From: Mycobacterium parmense
GTDB taxonomy: Bacteria > Actinomycetota > Actinomycetes > Mycobacteriales > Mycobacteriaceae
Assembly: GCF_010730575.1 (NCBI RefSeq)
Contig: NZ_AP022614.1
Location: forward strand, 3,844,001-3,908,000
Direction of reading: 5' to 3'
DNA length: 64,000 nt
How positions within the stretch are numbered: the first letter of the stretch is position 1; each line of letters opens with the position of its first letter. The notes under the pieces were generated by a model, which did not search any database, was not told where the DNA came from, and saw only the letters and a program-made list of their open reading frames with translations. A program made the position numbers and the translations under genes. This document shows positions 54,127-63,135 of the stretch, piece by piece.

Positions 54127-54854
54127 TTCGTTACCTGATCGAGTTTGGAGATTTTGTATTGACCTTCTGCGAGGGCCATCTTCACCCGCAACCGGTAACC
54201 GGTTTCGTTCTGGGTCGCGTCGTTGGCCACCTTGACACGCAGCGCGACGAGCACGTCGACCGAGCCGTCGCGGTTGTGGCGCTCGACGGCGGCCCGCGCA
54301 TCGGAGACCGTGACGTGAACGTTGGCGGCCTGGTAGGCCTGCACGAGCATCCCGGTGTAGAGCAGGGCCTGCGAGCGGTAGGCATCGGTTCCGCAGTCGA
54401 TGATCTTCTGTTCGCTGGCCGCCATCGCCTGGGTGTCCGGCGCCTGGGTCACCGACACGCAGTCCAGCGCCGCCTTGAGCGCCTTGGCATCGTCGCGCGC
54501 GATCGCCTGGTCCACGCGATGGAAATGCAGCGCGAGGTAGCCGCCCGTGCCGACCGCGCCGGCGCACAGCACCAGCACCGCGGCGATGCCGACCAGCCAG
54601 CCGCGCCTCAGCCGCGACGGACCGCGCTCGACGACCTGGTTGTGGTCGCCGGCTGCTTGCGGGCCGTGCTGGGACTCCTCGGACTCTGGGGAATCTTCGA
54701 CCGTCGCCTCGGACGGCTCTTCCGTCGTGGGTTCGTGCGACACCGGCTCGGCTCCGCCGACGGATTCTTCCGAATCCTCGCTCGTCGCCTGGGTGTTCAA
54801 CGTGTCATCCGCGTCGATGGGGTTCAGCCGGCCGGCGCCAGCATCTCCTTCCAT
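54123..54854 (-). CDS. mas1A: Mce-associated membrane protein Mas1A (Rv0175-like)
   Basis: 243 residues. A long acidic, Ser/Glu/Thr-rich cytoplasmic N-terminus (about 1-85, with TEEPSEATVEDSPESEES), one membrane helix (LVGIAAVLVLCAGAVGTGGYLAL, about 88-110) and a Mas domain with a CVSVT/DCGTD cysteine pair that could form a disulfide. Ends in RVKMALAEGQYKISKLDQV. The ATG overlaps the mce1F end by 31 bp, so translation is coupled. Confidence 0.87.
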   Translation of the reverse strand: MEGDAGAGRLNPIDADDTLNTQATSEDSEESVGGAEPVSHEPTTEEPSEATVEDSPESEESQHGPQAAGDHNQVVERGPSRLRRGWLVGIAAVLVLCAGAVGTGGYLALHFHRVDQAIARDDAKALKAALDCVSVTQAPDTQAMAASEQKIIDCGTDAYRSQALLYTGMLVQAYQAANVHVTVSDARAAVERHNRDGSVDVLVALRVKVANDATQNETGYRLRVKMALAEGQYKISKLDQVTK

Positions 54855-56374
54855 CCGTCGTCTCCTGTTTTGGTCGAGTTCTCGACGGAGTACTTGACTC
54901 CGTCTGGCCCTACCAGCTCACCGCTCTGGGGACTGTAGATCGCCGAGGGAGGCCCGCTCGGAGTGTAAACACACGGGTTGGGCTGCTGGCCGTTGCACTG
55001 CACGGTACCGGAGCCGGGTCGCGACAAAGGGTCGCTGACCGGCGGCGGTGTCCCCGACACCCGGTCGGAGGGGGCCGGGTTCATGCCGTTGTCGACCGAC
55101 GGTGCGGGGATCACCAGGCCCGGTTTGACCGGCTGGTCACAGCGTGCCGCCGGCGCCGGGCAGGTCAGGATCTGATTGGGGTCGCCGTACCAGGGGTTGG
55201 TGCCCGCTGGAACGTACGGTTTGGGATCGCGGCACTCTCGCGGCGTCGCGGCCCGCTTGCCCGGGATGTCCGTACACGGGATGTTGCGGGAACCGCGGAC
55301 GCTGTTGGCCGGCGTATCCATCGGGATCTTGCAGTAGGTGCCGGACGGCAGCGGTTGCAGGCTGGTGTCGGCGGGAGACCGCCACTCGGCCGCCGGGATG
55401 AAGCCCGTCAGGCAGGGCGGCGGCTGGTTGATGGACAACGCCAGGTCGAGCGCGGCCATGTTCGGGAACGGCGCGGCGACCGTCTGCGCGATCGAGGCGC
55501 CCTGCGGCAGGAACACCAACACCTGCTCGACGCCGGTGTGGTAGCGCTTCAGCAGGTCGAAGACCACCTCCAGGTTGGCCAGCGTCTGCGGCAGCGAGTC
55601 CCGGACATCGTTGAACACGTCGTTGACCTGATCGGCCGTCGGCGCCGCCTGGTGCAGAACGCTTCTCACGCTCTGGTCCTCGCGGGCCGCCTGCGCGCCC
55701 AGCTTGTTCAGGTTGCGCGCCCAGCGCTCGATGGCGCTGCCGGAATCGACCTGGCTCTGCAGCACACCGCCGGAGTTCTGCAGGATGTCGTTGACGTCGG
55801 CGATGTTGGTCTTGAAGTCGCCGACGATCGCCTGCGTCGAGTCGACCAGCCGCTGCAGGGCCGGGCCCAGCCCACCGACGGATTGTGCTGTCTCGTCGAG
55901 CAATTGGGCGATCTTGTCCTTGGGCAGTACGGCGAGTCCCCGGTTCGCGGTGTCCAGCGCCGGGCCGATCTCGGCCGGCACCGTCCCCTTGGTGATGGTC
56001 TGCCCCGGCGAGAAGTCCTTGTTCGGATGGCCGGTGGACACCAGGTCCAGATACTGCTCACCGACGGCCGACACCGAATGCACGTTGGCCGACGCATCGA
56101 TCGGGATCTTGTAGCGGCTGTCGATGCTCATCGTGGCCTCGGCGCCTTTTTCGGTCGGCTCGACATCGGTGACCTTGCCGATCGTGATGCCGCGGTAGGT
56201 CACGTTGGCCGTCGGGTACAGCCCACCCGAGGCGGGCAGCTCGGCCTTCAGGGTGTACCGGCCGATGCCCACCAGGCTCGGGATCTGCAGGTAGTAGATG
56301 CCGAGCACCGACAGCGCGATCACCGTGATGATCCCGAATGCGATGAGCTGGCGCCGGATGAAGGGAGTCAGCAA
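54824..56374 (-). CDS. mce1F: Mce1F, lipid-import substrate-binding protein
   Basis: 516 residues. N-terminal helix (RQLIAFGIITVIALSVLGIYYL), MCE/MlaD domain with GRYTLKAELPASGGLYPTANVTYRGITIGKVT (key ANVTYRGITIGKV), a long helical region that would build the periplasmic tunnel, and a C-terminal Cys/Pro-rich part. The start is TTG, since no ATG or GTG fits; it overlaps the lprK stop by 7 bp. One of six Mce1 subunits that form a hydrophobic channel for fatty acids. Confidence 0.92.
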   Translation of the reverse strand: MLTPFIRRQLIAFGIITVIALSVLGIYYLQIPSLVGIGRYTLKAELPASGGLYPTANVTYRGITIGKVTDVEPTEKGAEATMSIDSRYKIPIDASANVHSVSAVGEQYLDLVSTGHPNKDFSPGQTITKGTVPAEIGPALDTANRGLAVLPKDKIAQLLDETAQSVGGLGPALQRLVDSTQAIVGDFKTNIADVNDILQNSGGVLQSQVDSGSAIERWARNLNKLGAQAAREDQSVRSVLHQAAPTADQVNDVFNDVRDSLPQTLANLEVVFDLLKRYHTGVEQVLVFLPQGASIAQTVAAPFPNMAALDLALSINQPPPCLTGFIPAAEWRSPADTSLQPLPSGTYCKIPMDTPANSVRGSRNIPCTDIPGKRAATPRECRDPKPYVPAGTNPWYGDPNQILTCPAPAARCDQPVKPGLVIPAPSVDNGMNPAPSDRVSGTPPPVSDPLSRPGSGTVQCNGQQPNPCVYTPSGPPSAIYSPQSGELVGPDGVKYSVENSTKTGDDGWKEMLAPAG

Positions 56375-57582
56375 TTCCTGTCCCCCCTCTCGACCAGCGG
56401 TCCGCCCGGCGCGTCGTTCGGATTCGGCGTGTAGCGCACGTCGGGGATCATCGACTCGGGGTCACGCCCGTACGACTGCTCGAGCGCCCGCAGGGCCCCG
56501 GACAGCCCGGTACCTGTGAGGAACGCGTTGTCGATGGCGCTGTAGGTCAGGTCCAGCGTCAGCGAGATGTTGATGTAGTCACCGCGGAAGATCTTCGGCA
56601 CCGTGTCGATGTCGAACGGCTGGGTCAGGATCAGCTTCAGCGCGCCGATCAGGTACGGCGAGCCCCGGCCCAACTCCTTGAGCGGGCACTGCAGCGACTG
56701 CAGGTCGGTGTGCAGCGGCCCGCGCGCCTCCGACAGGTACTGGTCGGCGGCCTGGCTGAGCCGTCCCACCGAGTCGACGGCGTTGATCAGGTGCTGCTGA
56801 TAGTCCTTGTTCGCGAAATACTTGACCAGCGGCGGTATTTCGGTGAGCACCCGGTCGAGTACGTCCGCCCGGCTGGCCACGTAAGTCAGCAACCGGTTGG
56901 TGGAGTCGATTGCATGGGTGATGTCGTCGCGTTGCTGGTTGAGCTGATCGGTGAAGGTGTCCAGCTTGCCGAGGAACGCCCGGATCTGCTCACCCCGCCC
57001 GTTGAAGACGTTGTAGACCTCGTTCTGCAGCACCTCCAGGTTGGGGATGCCGCCGCCGCGCAGGATCAGGGCCAGGCTCGCCAGCGTCTGCTCGGTCGTC
57101 GGGAAGGCGGACGAGTTCTTCAGCGGGATGGTGTCGCCGTTCTTGAGCAGCTGCGGCGACGGGTTCGGCGGCGCCGCCAGCTCCACGTGCTGCGAGCCCA
57201 GCAGTGACGTCTGGCCGATCTTGGCCGTGGCGTTCTTGGGCAGCTTGACGTTCTTGTCGATACCCAGGGTCAGGGTGGCGACCCAGTTCTTCAGCTGGAT
57301 GGCCTTGATCGAACCGACGAAGACGTCGGCCACCATGACCTTGCTGTTGCCGTTGATCGCCAGGGTGTCGGGCACCTGAACGTAGATGGTCATGGCTCCC
57401 GAGCCGCTGCCCGGGCCGCCGGGAATGGGCACGTTGGAGATTCCGCGCCAGCCGCAGGAGCTCAGGACCAGTGCGACCGAGAGAAGCACCAGCGCGTGCC
57501 AGCCCCGGCGGCGAATCACGCGCCTCGGTGCCCTTTGGTTCGCCGCGTTCCTCGCGCGTACCGCGCTCGTCACGCGCCTCAC
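56368..57582 (-). CDS. lprK: Mce1E lipoprotein LprK
   Basis: 404 residues. The signal peptide ends in a lipobox, VLSSCGW, with Cys43 as the lipidated residue, as expected for the single lipoprotein of each Mce set. The n-region is long and arginine-rich. An MCE domain (AMTIYVQVPDTLAINGNSKVMVADVFVGSIKAI, key SKVMVADVFVG) and a helical domain follow. ATG overlaps the mce1D stop by 4 bp (ATGA). Confidence 0.94.
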   Translation of the reverse strand: MRRVTSAVRARNAANQRAPRRVIRRRGWHALVLLSVALVLSSCGWRGISNVPIPGGPGSGSGAMTIYVQVPDTLAINGNSKVMVADVFVGSIKAIQLKNWVATLTLGIDKNVKLPKNATAKIGQTSLLGSQHVELAAPPNPSPQLLKNGDTIPLKNSSAFPTTEQTLASLALILRGGGIPNLEVLQNEVYNVFNGRGEQIRAFLGKLDTFTDQLNQQRDDITHAIDSTNRLLTYVASRADVLDRVLTEIPPLVKYFANKDYQQHLINAVDSVGRLSQAADQYLSEARGPLHTDLQSLQCPLKELGRGSPYLIGALKLILTQPFDIDTVPKIFRGDYINISLTLDLTYSAIDNAFLTGTGLSGALRALEQSYGRDPESMIPDVRYTPNPNDAPGGPLVERGDRNC

Positions 57583-59189
57583 TGCCCACCTCCGAAGTCA
57601 GCCGGTGAAGCCGGGCCCCCGGCATTCGGCGCGGGCGCCCCGACCGGCGCCGGCGTCGGCGCGACCGGCCCCGGAGCCACCTCCGGCCCGGGCGGCGGCG
57701 GCTGAATCGGCACCGGGGCCTGCAAGCCGATGAGCGGGCTCGGGTTCTCGTCGTAGGCGTTCGGCGGTCCCGGCGGGGTTTGCAGGTCGGACTGCACGGG
57801 CGCGATGTTGGGGCCGCCCATGAGTTCGCCCAGGGAGTCGGGCGTCATGAGGCCCGCGGTGATCGGCCCCACCTGCTGGCCCTGCATGCCCGGCGCCACG
57901 ATCCAGCCGTGCTGGGTGTTGCGGTGCGACGTCGGCGTATCCGGGCTCCAGATGCCCGGCACGGTCGTGTCCTTGTATCCGTTCGGCGGATGCAGGCGCG
58001 GCTCGGAGTAGGCGACCTCCTTGGGCAGCGTCTCTGCGGTGCTGAACAGGTTCAGGCCGAACGGCGGGTAGTTGAACTTGATCGCGTCGAGGATGGGCCC
58101 CAGGTACTGGGCGCACAGCTCCGCGGACTCCTGATAGCCGAGCCGGCTGCCGGCCTGGATCGAGCTGCAGATGAACTGCATCGGGTTCGCGAAGTTCGTG
58201 ACCGCCGGAATGGCCACCACCGAACCGTGCGACGGGTGATAGATCTGGTTGATGTTGGACGCCGCCGTCGGCAGGACGTGCAGGGCGGTCTCCAGCCCGT
58301 TCAGCGGATCCGGCTGCAGCAGGGTGTTGGTCACCGTGGCGAGGTTGCCCACGTCCTGGCTGAGCACCTGGCGGTTCTTGTCCAGGAACGGGCGCACGGT
58401 GGACAGCAGACTGTCGAACTGCTGGATCGCGTTGGCCAGGTCGTTGTCGTTGTGCGCGAGCCGGGTGGTGAAGTCGGCCAGGTTCTGGTTCAGCGAGACG
58501 AACTGCTGGTCGTCCTGGTGCAGCGCGTTGACGAACAGCGCCAGGCTGCGTACCACTGAGAAGAAGTCCCCGCGGCCCTCGTTGAGCGCGGTCAGCGCCC
58601 GCGACAGATTGCTCAGCGTCGTGTTGAACTGCTTGCCCTTGCCGGCCAGTCCGTCGGCGAACGACTCGATGACCTCACCGAACGGGCCCTTGGGCTGTTC
58701 CGGCGTCGGCCCGAGCTTGGAGATGATGTTGGTGATGCTGTTGCGCAGCTGGTCCCACTCCACCGGAACCTGCGTGCGCTCCTCGGGAATCACCGCGTTG
58801 TCGGCCAGCACGGGACCGCCCTTGTAGGGCGGCTCCAGCTGAACGGCCCGCGAGGCCACCAGGGTGGGGTTGAGGATCACCGCCGAGGCGTTGGCGGGCA
58901 CCTTGTACTTGTTCTCGTAGTGGAAGGTGACCTTCATCTTGTCGCCGGCCGGCTCGATCTTGTCGATCGAACCCACCCGCAGGCCCATGATCTGGACCTT
59001 GTCCCCCGGGTACAGGGCGTCGGCCTCCGGGAAGTAGGCGACCACGGTGTTGTTGGTCAGCTTCTGGTACAGCTGCCAGCCGGCGTAGCCGAGGACGAGC
59101 GCCAGCACCACCCCGAGCGACCCGATGATCACCGTCGCGCGGGACATCTGGGGCAGCCGGATGTTGCGGACGTCAAAGATGGTGCTCAA
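57579..59189 (-). CDS. mce1D: Mce1D, lipid-import substrate-binding protein
   Basis: 536 residues. Membrane helix (TVIIGSLGVVLALVLGYAGWQL, about 19-40), MCE domain with ADALYPGDKVQIMGLRVGSIDKIEP and a long helical tunnel region. The C-terminal ~130 residues are Pro/Gly/Ala-rich with APVPIQPPPPGPEVAPG-type repeats and are probably disordered. ATG overlaps the mce1C stop (ATGA). Confidence 0.93.
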   Translation of the reverse strand: MSTIFDVRNIRLPQMSRATVIIGSLGVVLALVLGYAGWQLYQKLTNNTVVAYFPEADALYPGDKVQIMGLRVGSIDKIEPAGDKMKVTFHYENKYKVPANASAVILNPTLVASRAVQLEPPYKGGPVLADNAVIPEERTQVPVEWDQLRNSITNIISKLGPTPEQPKGPFGEVIESFADGLAGKGKQFNTTLSNLSRALTALNEGRGDFFSVVRSLALFVNALHQDDQQFVSLNQNLADFTTRLAHNDNDLANAIQQFDSLLSTVRPFLDKNRQVLSQDVGNLATVTNTLLQPDPLNGLETALHVLPTAASNINQIYHPSHGSVVAIPAVTNFANPMQFICSSIQAGSRLGYQESAELCAQYLGPILDAIKFNYPPFGLNLFSTAETLPKEVAYSEPRLHPPNGYKDTTVPGIWSPDTPTSHRNTQHGWIVAPGMQGQQVGPITAGLMTPDSLGELMGGPNIAPVQSDLQTPPGPPNAYDENPSPLIGLQAPVPIQPPPPGPEVAPGPVAPTPAPVGAPAPNAGGPASPADFGGGQ

Positions 59190-60778
59190 TTCTGGCTACC
59201 TCCCCCCGCTGCACCGCTACCCCCGGACCCGCCCGGGTTGATGAAGGGTGCCGGCAGTTGCTCGCCCGGCCCGGGTGGGGCCGCGGGACCCGGCGGCAGC
59301 CCCGGTGCGAACGTCGAAGGCGGCGGGGTTGGGCCGGCCGGCGCCAGGTTCTCGGTGCGCGCCCCCGGCGGTGCTTGCGTCGGCAACGGCACCGGGGTGC
59401 CCGGCACGTCGGGGGGCGGATCGCCCGGCCGTCCCGCGATCGGGATGCCCGGGGTGGGCGGCAGACCGTTCGGGTTCGGCGGCGACGTCTCCACGTCTAC
59501 CGGGGCCGGGAAGCCCGGGCCGCCGAACGGACCCGAGGTGGCCCCCGCGCACGGCAACGGGTTCCACGGCCGCGGCAGGCCCTCGTCACCGATGGTGACG
59601 TTGCCGCCCGGGTTGGCCGGCGTGTACGAGCACGGCGACCCCGGTGGCACGGCCGGCCCCGGATGATCCGGGGTCCCCTCGAGCACCGGGGGGGCCGGCG
59701 GCGGCGCGCCGTTGGGGAAGCGGGTGCCGTTGGGGTCGGGGAACCGGTATTCCGGCAGCCCGGCGCTGCGCCAGAAGTTCTCCGGGTCGATGCCGCGTTT
59801 CTTGAAGGCGGCGTCAACCCACGGCTGCACGATCTGGTACGGCGCAAGGTTGTGCAGCACCACCTTGAAGAACGGTCCCGACGCGATCGCCTCGTTCAGC
59901 GACGGCAGGAACTTGCCCACCTCGGTGAGCCCCGCGGCGAGGTCGTCCTTGCGTTGCAGCAGGATGTCGCTGACCGTGTGCAACTGCTCGAGCACGTGGT
60001 TGAGGTTCGGGTTGTCGTTGATCAATCCCTTGACCTGTTCGGAGAAGGCAGCGACGTTGGACAGCAGCGCGTTGATCGCCTGGCCCCGCTCGTTGAATGC
60101 GGCCAGCAGCGTCTTGGTGTTGACCAGCAGCCGGTCGACCTGCTCGCTGCGGTCGCCCAGCACGCTGGCGACCTGGTTGGCCTGGGCAAGCAGGTGCTTG
60201 ATCTGGTCGTCGCGCTTGCCGATGGTGTCGGAGAACTTGGCCACACCGTCCAGGGCCGCGCTCAGGTGCGGGTAGGTCTGGTCGATGGTCTGCGACAGCA
60301 CGTGCAGCGACTCTTTGACCGTGTCGATGTCCCAGCCCTGCGCGGCCTTCGTGACGTCGAAGAAGGCGTCGTAAATCTGGTACGGGGTGGTGCTCTGGCC
60401 CAGCGGCAACGTGGCCCCCGGCCGCAACGGCTGGTTGCCGCGCGCCTCGACGTCAAGGATCTTCTTGCCGAGGATGGTGTCGGTCTTGATCGCCAGCCGG
60501 CTCTCGGTGCCGATCGAGTTGGTGCCGATCGAGAACTTCAGCAGGATGTGATCGCCGTCGATCTTGAGGCCTTCCACCTTGCCGACGTCCATTCCGGCTA
60601 TGCGGACCTTGTCGCCGTTGCTGATGCCGCCGGTATCGGTGAACTGCCCGTAGTACACGGGCTGCGCGAAGATCATCGGCACGCTCGTGAAGCTCTGGCC
60701 CACGCCGAGGACGAGCACCATCACGATGATGCCCATGATTCCGATCCGGACCCGGTTCGGGGGTTCCAATGTCCTCAT
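59186..60778 (-). CDS. mce1C: Mce1C, lipid-import substrate-binding protein
   Basis: 530 residues. N-terminal helix (RIGIMGIIVMVLVLGVGQSF), MCE domain with YGQFTDTGGISNGDKVRIAGMDVGKVEGL (key GDKVRIAGMDVGKV), helical tunnel to about residue 330, then a ~190-residue Pro/Gly-rich tail. The tail is likely extended at the tip of the complex. The chosen ATG overlaps the mce1B stop by 4 bp; an upstream in-frame ATG is 4 codons earlier. Confidence 0.93.
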   Translation of the reverse strand: MRTLEPPNRVRIGIMGIIVMVLVLGVGQSFTSVPMIFAQPVYYGQFTDTGGISNGDKVRIAGMDVGKVEGLKIDGDHILLKFSIGTNSIGTESRLAIKTDTILGKKILDVEARGNQPLRPGATLPLGQSTTPYQIYDAFFDVTKAAQGWDIDTVKESLHVLSQTIDQTYPHLSAALDGVAKFSDTIGKRDDQIKHLLAQANQVASVLGDRSEQVDRLLVNTKTLLAAFNERGQAINALLSNVAAFSEQVKGLINDNPNLNHVLEQLHTVSDILLQRKDDLAAGLTEVGKFLPSLNEAIASGPFFKVVLHNLAPYQIVQPWVDAAFKKRGIDPENFWRSAGLPEYRFPDPNGTRFPNGAPPPAPPVLEGTPDHPGPAVPPGSPCSYTPANPGGNVTIGDEGLPRPWNPLPCAGATSGPFGGPGFPAPVDVETSPPNPNGLPPTPGIPIAGRPGDPPPDVPGTPVPLPTQAPPGARTENLAPAGPTPPPSTFAPGLPPGPAAPPGPGEQLPAPFINPGGSGGSGAAGGGSQN

Positions 60779-61815
60779 TGCGGCGTGCACCTACCCGTCG
60801 GCTGCTGGAACAGTCGCACTGTGCGGACCGGCCCGCCGGGCTGCAGCCCGTTGAGCTTGAGCGTCAGGTCGCAGAAGTAGAAGTTGACGAAGTCGCCGTA
60901 GGACCCGATGGCGCGCCCGATCATGTTCAACGCGGTCGGCACCTTCTTGAGGTAGTCCTGCAGTTGGTCCTGCTGGTCGATCAGCGGCTGCTGGACGGCG
61001 TCCAGGTAGTTGAGCGTCTTGTGCAGCAGCGCGCGGTCCTCGCCCAGCAGGTCGGCCACCGTGCCGGCGGCGTTGCTGATGTGTGCCGTCCCGGCCGCCA
61101 GCTGGTCGCCGTGGTTCTTCAAGCCGGTGATCAGCACCTCGAGGTTGTTGACGGTCTGGTCGAACTGCTGGCGGTGGCGCACCGTGGTGTCGAGCACGAT
61201 GTTGAGGTTCTTGACCACCTCGCCGATCGCCTGGTCGCGCTCACCGAGCTGCGTGGTCAGTTGCGCGGTCTGATCGAGGATGTCGTTGATCGTGCCGCCC
61301 TGCCCCTGGAAGACGGTGATCAGGGCCGTCGCGATGGTGTTGACCTTCTGCGGGTCCAGCGCCCGGAACAGCGGCTTGAAACCGCCGATCAGCGCATCGA
61401 GGTCCAGCGCCGGAGAGGTCCGCGACAGCGGGATGAATCCGCCCGGCGGCAACACCCGGTCGGCGCCCTCGCCCTCGCCGCGTTTGAGCTCCAGGTAGCG
61501 GTTGCCGATCAGGTCGAGGTAGCGGATCTGCGCAGTCGTCGACTGATACAGCGGCACGGCGCGGTCGATCGCGAAGTCCACCCGGGCCCGCCTGCCACCG
61601 TCGACCAGGTGCACCGAGCTGACCTTGCCGATCTCCACCCCGGAGGCGCGGACGAACTGGCCCGCCCGCAGCCCGCTGATGTTGGTGAACTCCGCCGAGT
61701 AGCCGTTGGTGCGGTCGAAGCGCATTTGACCGAACACCACGATGATCATGACGGTGAAGATCAGCAGCACCAGGGAGAAGATGCTGAGTTTGACGACGGT
61801 ACCGGTGATTTTCAT
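60775..61815 (-). CDS. mce1B: Mce1B, lipid-import substrate-binding protein
   Basis: 346 residues. Helix KLSIFSLVLLIFTVMIIVVFGQM (about 9-31), MCE domain with GLRAGQFVRASGVEIGKVSSVHL and a helical tunnel domain; ends CTPQ without a Pro-rich tail. The ATG overlaps the mce1A stop (ATGA); a much longer upstream frame overlaps mce1A in another frame and is not used. Confidence 0.93.
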   Translation of the reverse strand: MKITGTVVKLSIFSLVLLIFTVMIIVVFGQMRFDRTNGYSAEFTNISGLRAGQFVRASGVEIGKVSSVHLVDGGRRARVDFAIDRAVPLYQSTTAQIRYLDLIGNRYLELKRGEGEGADRVLPPGGFIPLSRTSPALDLDALIGGFKPLFRALDPQKVNTIATALITVFQGQGGTINDILDQTAQLTTQLGERDQAIGEVVKNLNIVLDTTVRHRQQFDQTVNNLEVLITGLKNHGDQLAAGTAHISNAAGTVADLLGEDRALLHKTLNYLDAVQQPLIDQQDQLQDYLKKVPTALNMIGRAIGSYGDFVNFYFCDLTLKLNGLQPGGPVRTVRLFQQPTGRCTPQ

Positions 61816-63131
61816 GGGTTGATCGTGTTGTCCCCTACTTGGCGGCCCCAGACGTACTCGATCGCGTACGGCGAGCCGGTGTCGAGGTGGTTGTACGGCG
61901 CGAGGCTGTTGCCGGTGTCCATCACCAACTCCGGCGCCGGCCACAGGTCATGGGTGATCTTCTGCCAGCAGCCCGGGGCGCCGCCGGGCCCGCCGCGGGC
62001 GTTCACCCGGGGCAGGTTCTCCGGATAGATGTAGGGGTTGGGCGCCCCGCCCACCAGGCCCGCGACGCCACCGAGGCCCATCGTCAGCAACGCGACCGTC
62101 GCCAGCGACAGCGGGTTGGCCACCAGCCCCAGACCCGACAGCGCCTGGGTGTGGCTGTTGAGCGAGTAGCCGTTGCCGCCGAGGAACGCGGCGGCTTTGG
62201 GCTCGATGTCGTGGTAGTTGCGCAGCGTGCAGTAGATGGCCGGGCTGTAGGTGTCCAACAGCTGGGCCGAGGGCACCAGGTCGGTGGCCCCGCGCGCCAG
62301 ATACGGCCCGCCCCGGTTGAAGATGTCGGCACCGGTATTACCGAACCCGGCCGCCGCCAACAACGCCTGATCCAAATCCTTCTGATTGGCATTGATCGAA
62401 CGCGCCGTGACCACCGCATTATTCAAAAAATCGAACAGATCCGGCGAGGCCTTCGCATACGTGTCCCCCAACGCCGCCAACGCCGCAATATCCCGACGCG
62501 CCTGCGGCATCTGCGGATTGACATCATCGAGGACCGCGTTGGCGTTGACCACCGACTGCCCCAACTTCTCACCCAACCCCGCCAACGACTGCGCCGCCGC
62601 GCTCAACGTCAAATTCAGCTTGACCGGATCCACCTTCTGCGCAATCGAGGTCACCGTCTCAAACAACGTATTGATCTCGGTGGTCACCGACCGCGCATCA
62701 ATCACCGTCTGCGGCGAAATCCGCTGCGGCGACGGGCTCTTCGGCGTCGTCAACGACACATACTTCCCACCGAACACCGTCGTGGCCTTGATATCGGCGG
62801 TCACATTCGCCGGAATCAACGACAAATACCGCGGATAGACATCCAACGTGAACTTCGCCCCCGGCCTACCATCACGCACGACCTCCGAAATCGAGGCCAC
62901 CCGGCCGATCTCCACCCCGTTATAAGTCACCTTCGACCCCGGATCCATCACCAACCCGGCCCGCGACGCCACCATCGTCAACTTCGTCTTCGGCGTGAAA
63001 TCACCCCGAAACTGCCCATACACCAGGACCAGCACCACCGCACCGACGATCAGCAGCGCGATCCCGGCCAGCTTGTAGGGCGGGTTGCGCGGGGCGTTGA
63101 CCTTGCCGGGGCCTCTCACGGGTGCCGTCAT
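61812..63131 (-). CDS. mce1A: Mce1A, lipid-import substrate-binding protein with a mosaic interior
   Basis: 439 residues. Membrane helix (LAGIALLIVGAVVLVLVY, about 21-38), MCE domain with RAGLVMDPGSKVTYNGVEIGRVASI (key GSKVTYNGVEIGRV) and IKATTVFGGKYVSLT, and a helical tunnel. The C-terminus ends VEYVWGRQVGDNTINP-like and matches the ortholog. In M. tuberculosis Mce1A promotes uptake into host cells and fatty-acid import. ATG 4 bp after the yrbE1B stop. The codons for about residues 36-265 differ sharply from the ends and from mce1B-F. Confidence 0.94.
   Translation of the reverse strand: MTAPVRGPGKVNAPRNPPYKLAGIALLIVGAVVLVLVYGQFRGDFTPKTKLTMVASRAGLVMDPGSKVTYNGVEIGRVASISEVVRDGRPGAKFTLDVYPRYLSLIPANVTADIKATTVFGGKYVSLTTPKSPSPQRISPQTVIDARSVTTEINTLFETVTSIAQKVDPVKLNLTLSAAAQSLAGLGEKLGQSVVNANAVLDDVNPQMPQARRDIAALAALGDTYAKASPDLFDFLNNAVVTARSINANQKDLDQALLAAAGFGNTGADIFNRGGPYLARGATDLVPSAQLLDTYSPAIYCTLRNYHDIEPKAAAFLGGNGYSLNSHTQALSGLGLVANPLSLATVALLTMGLGGVAGLVGGAPNPYIYPENLPRVNARGGPGGAPGCWQKITHDLWPAPELVMDTGNSLAPYNHLDTGSPYAIEYVWGRQVGDNTINP
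62335..63025 (-). other. mosaic segment inside mce1A with foreign-looking codon usage
   Basis: Within this stretch 18 of 21 leucines are TTG, and Asp, Asn, Tyr and Ile are mostly GAT, AAT, TAT and ATT. The flanking mce1A codons and the rest of the operon use CTG, GAC, AAC, TAC and ATC. The protein stays in frame and family-typical. Best explained by recombination with another mce1A copy; boundaries are approximate. Confidence 0.7.
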
Positions 63132-63135
63132 CGCG

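Noticed and set aside
57600..59600. Proline-rich coding repeats in mce1C and mce1D tails as separate genetic elements
   Set aside because: They are in frame, family-typical and compositionally ordinary for Mce tails.
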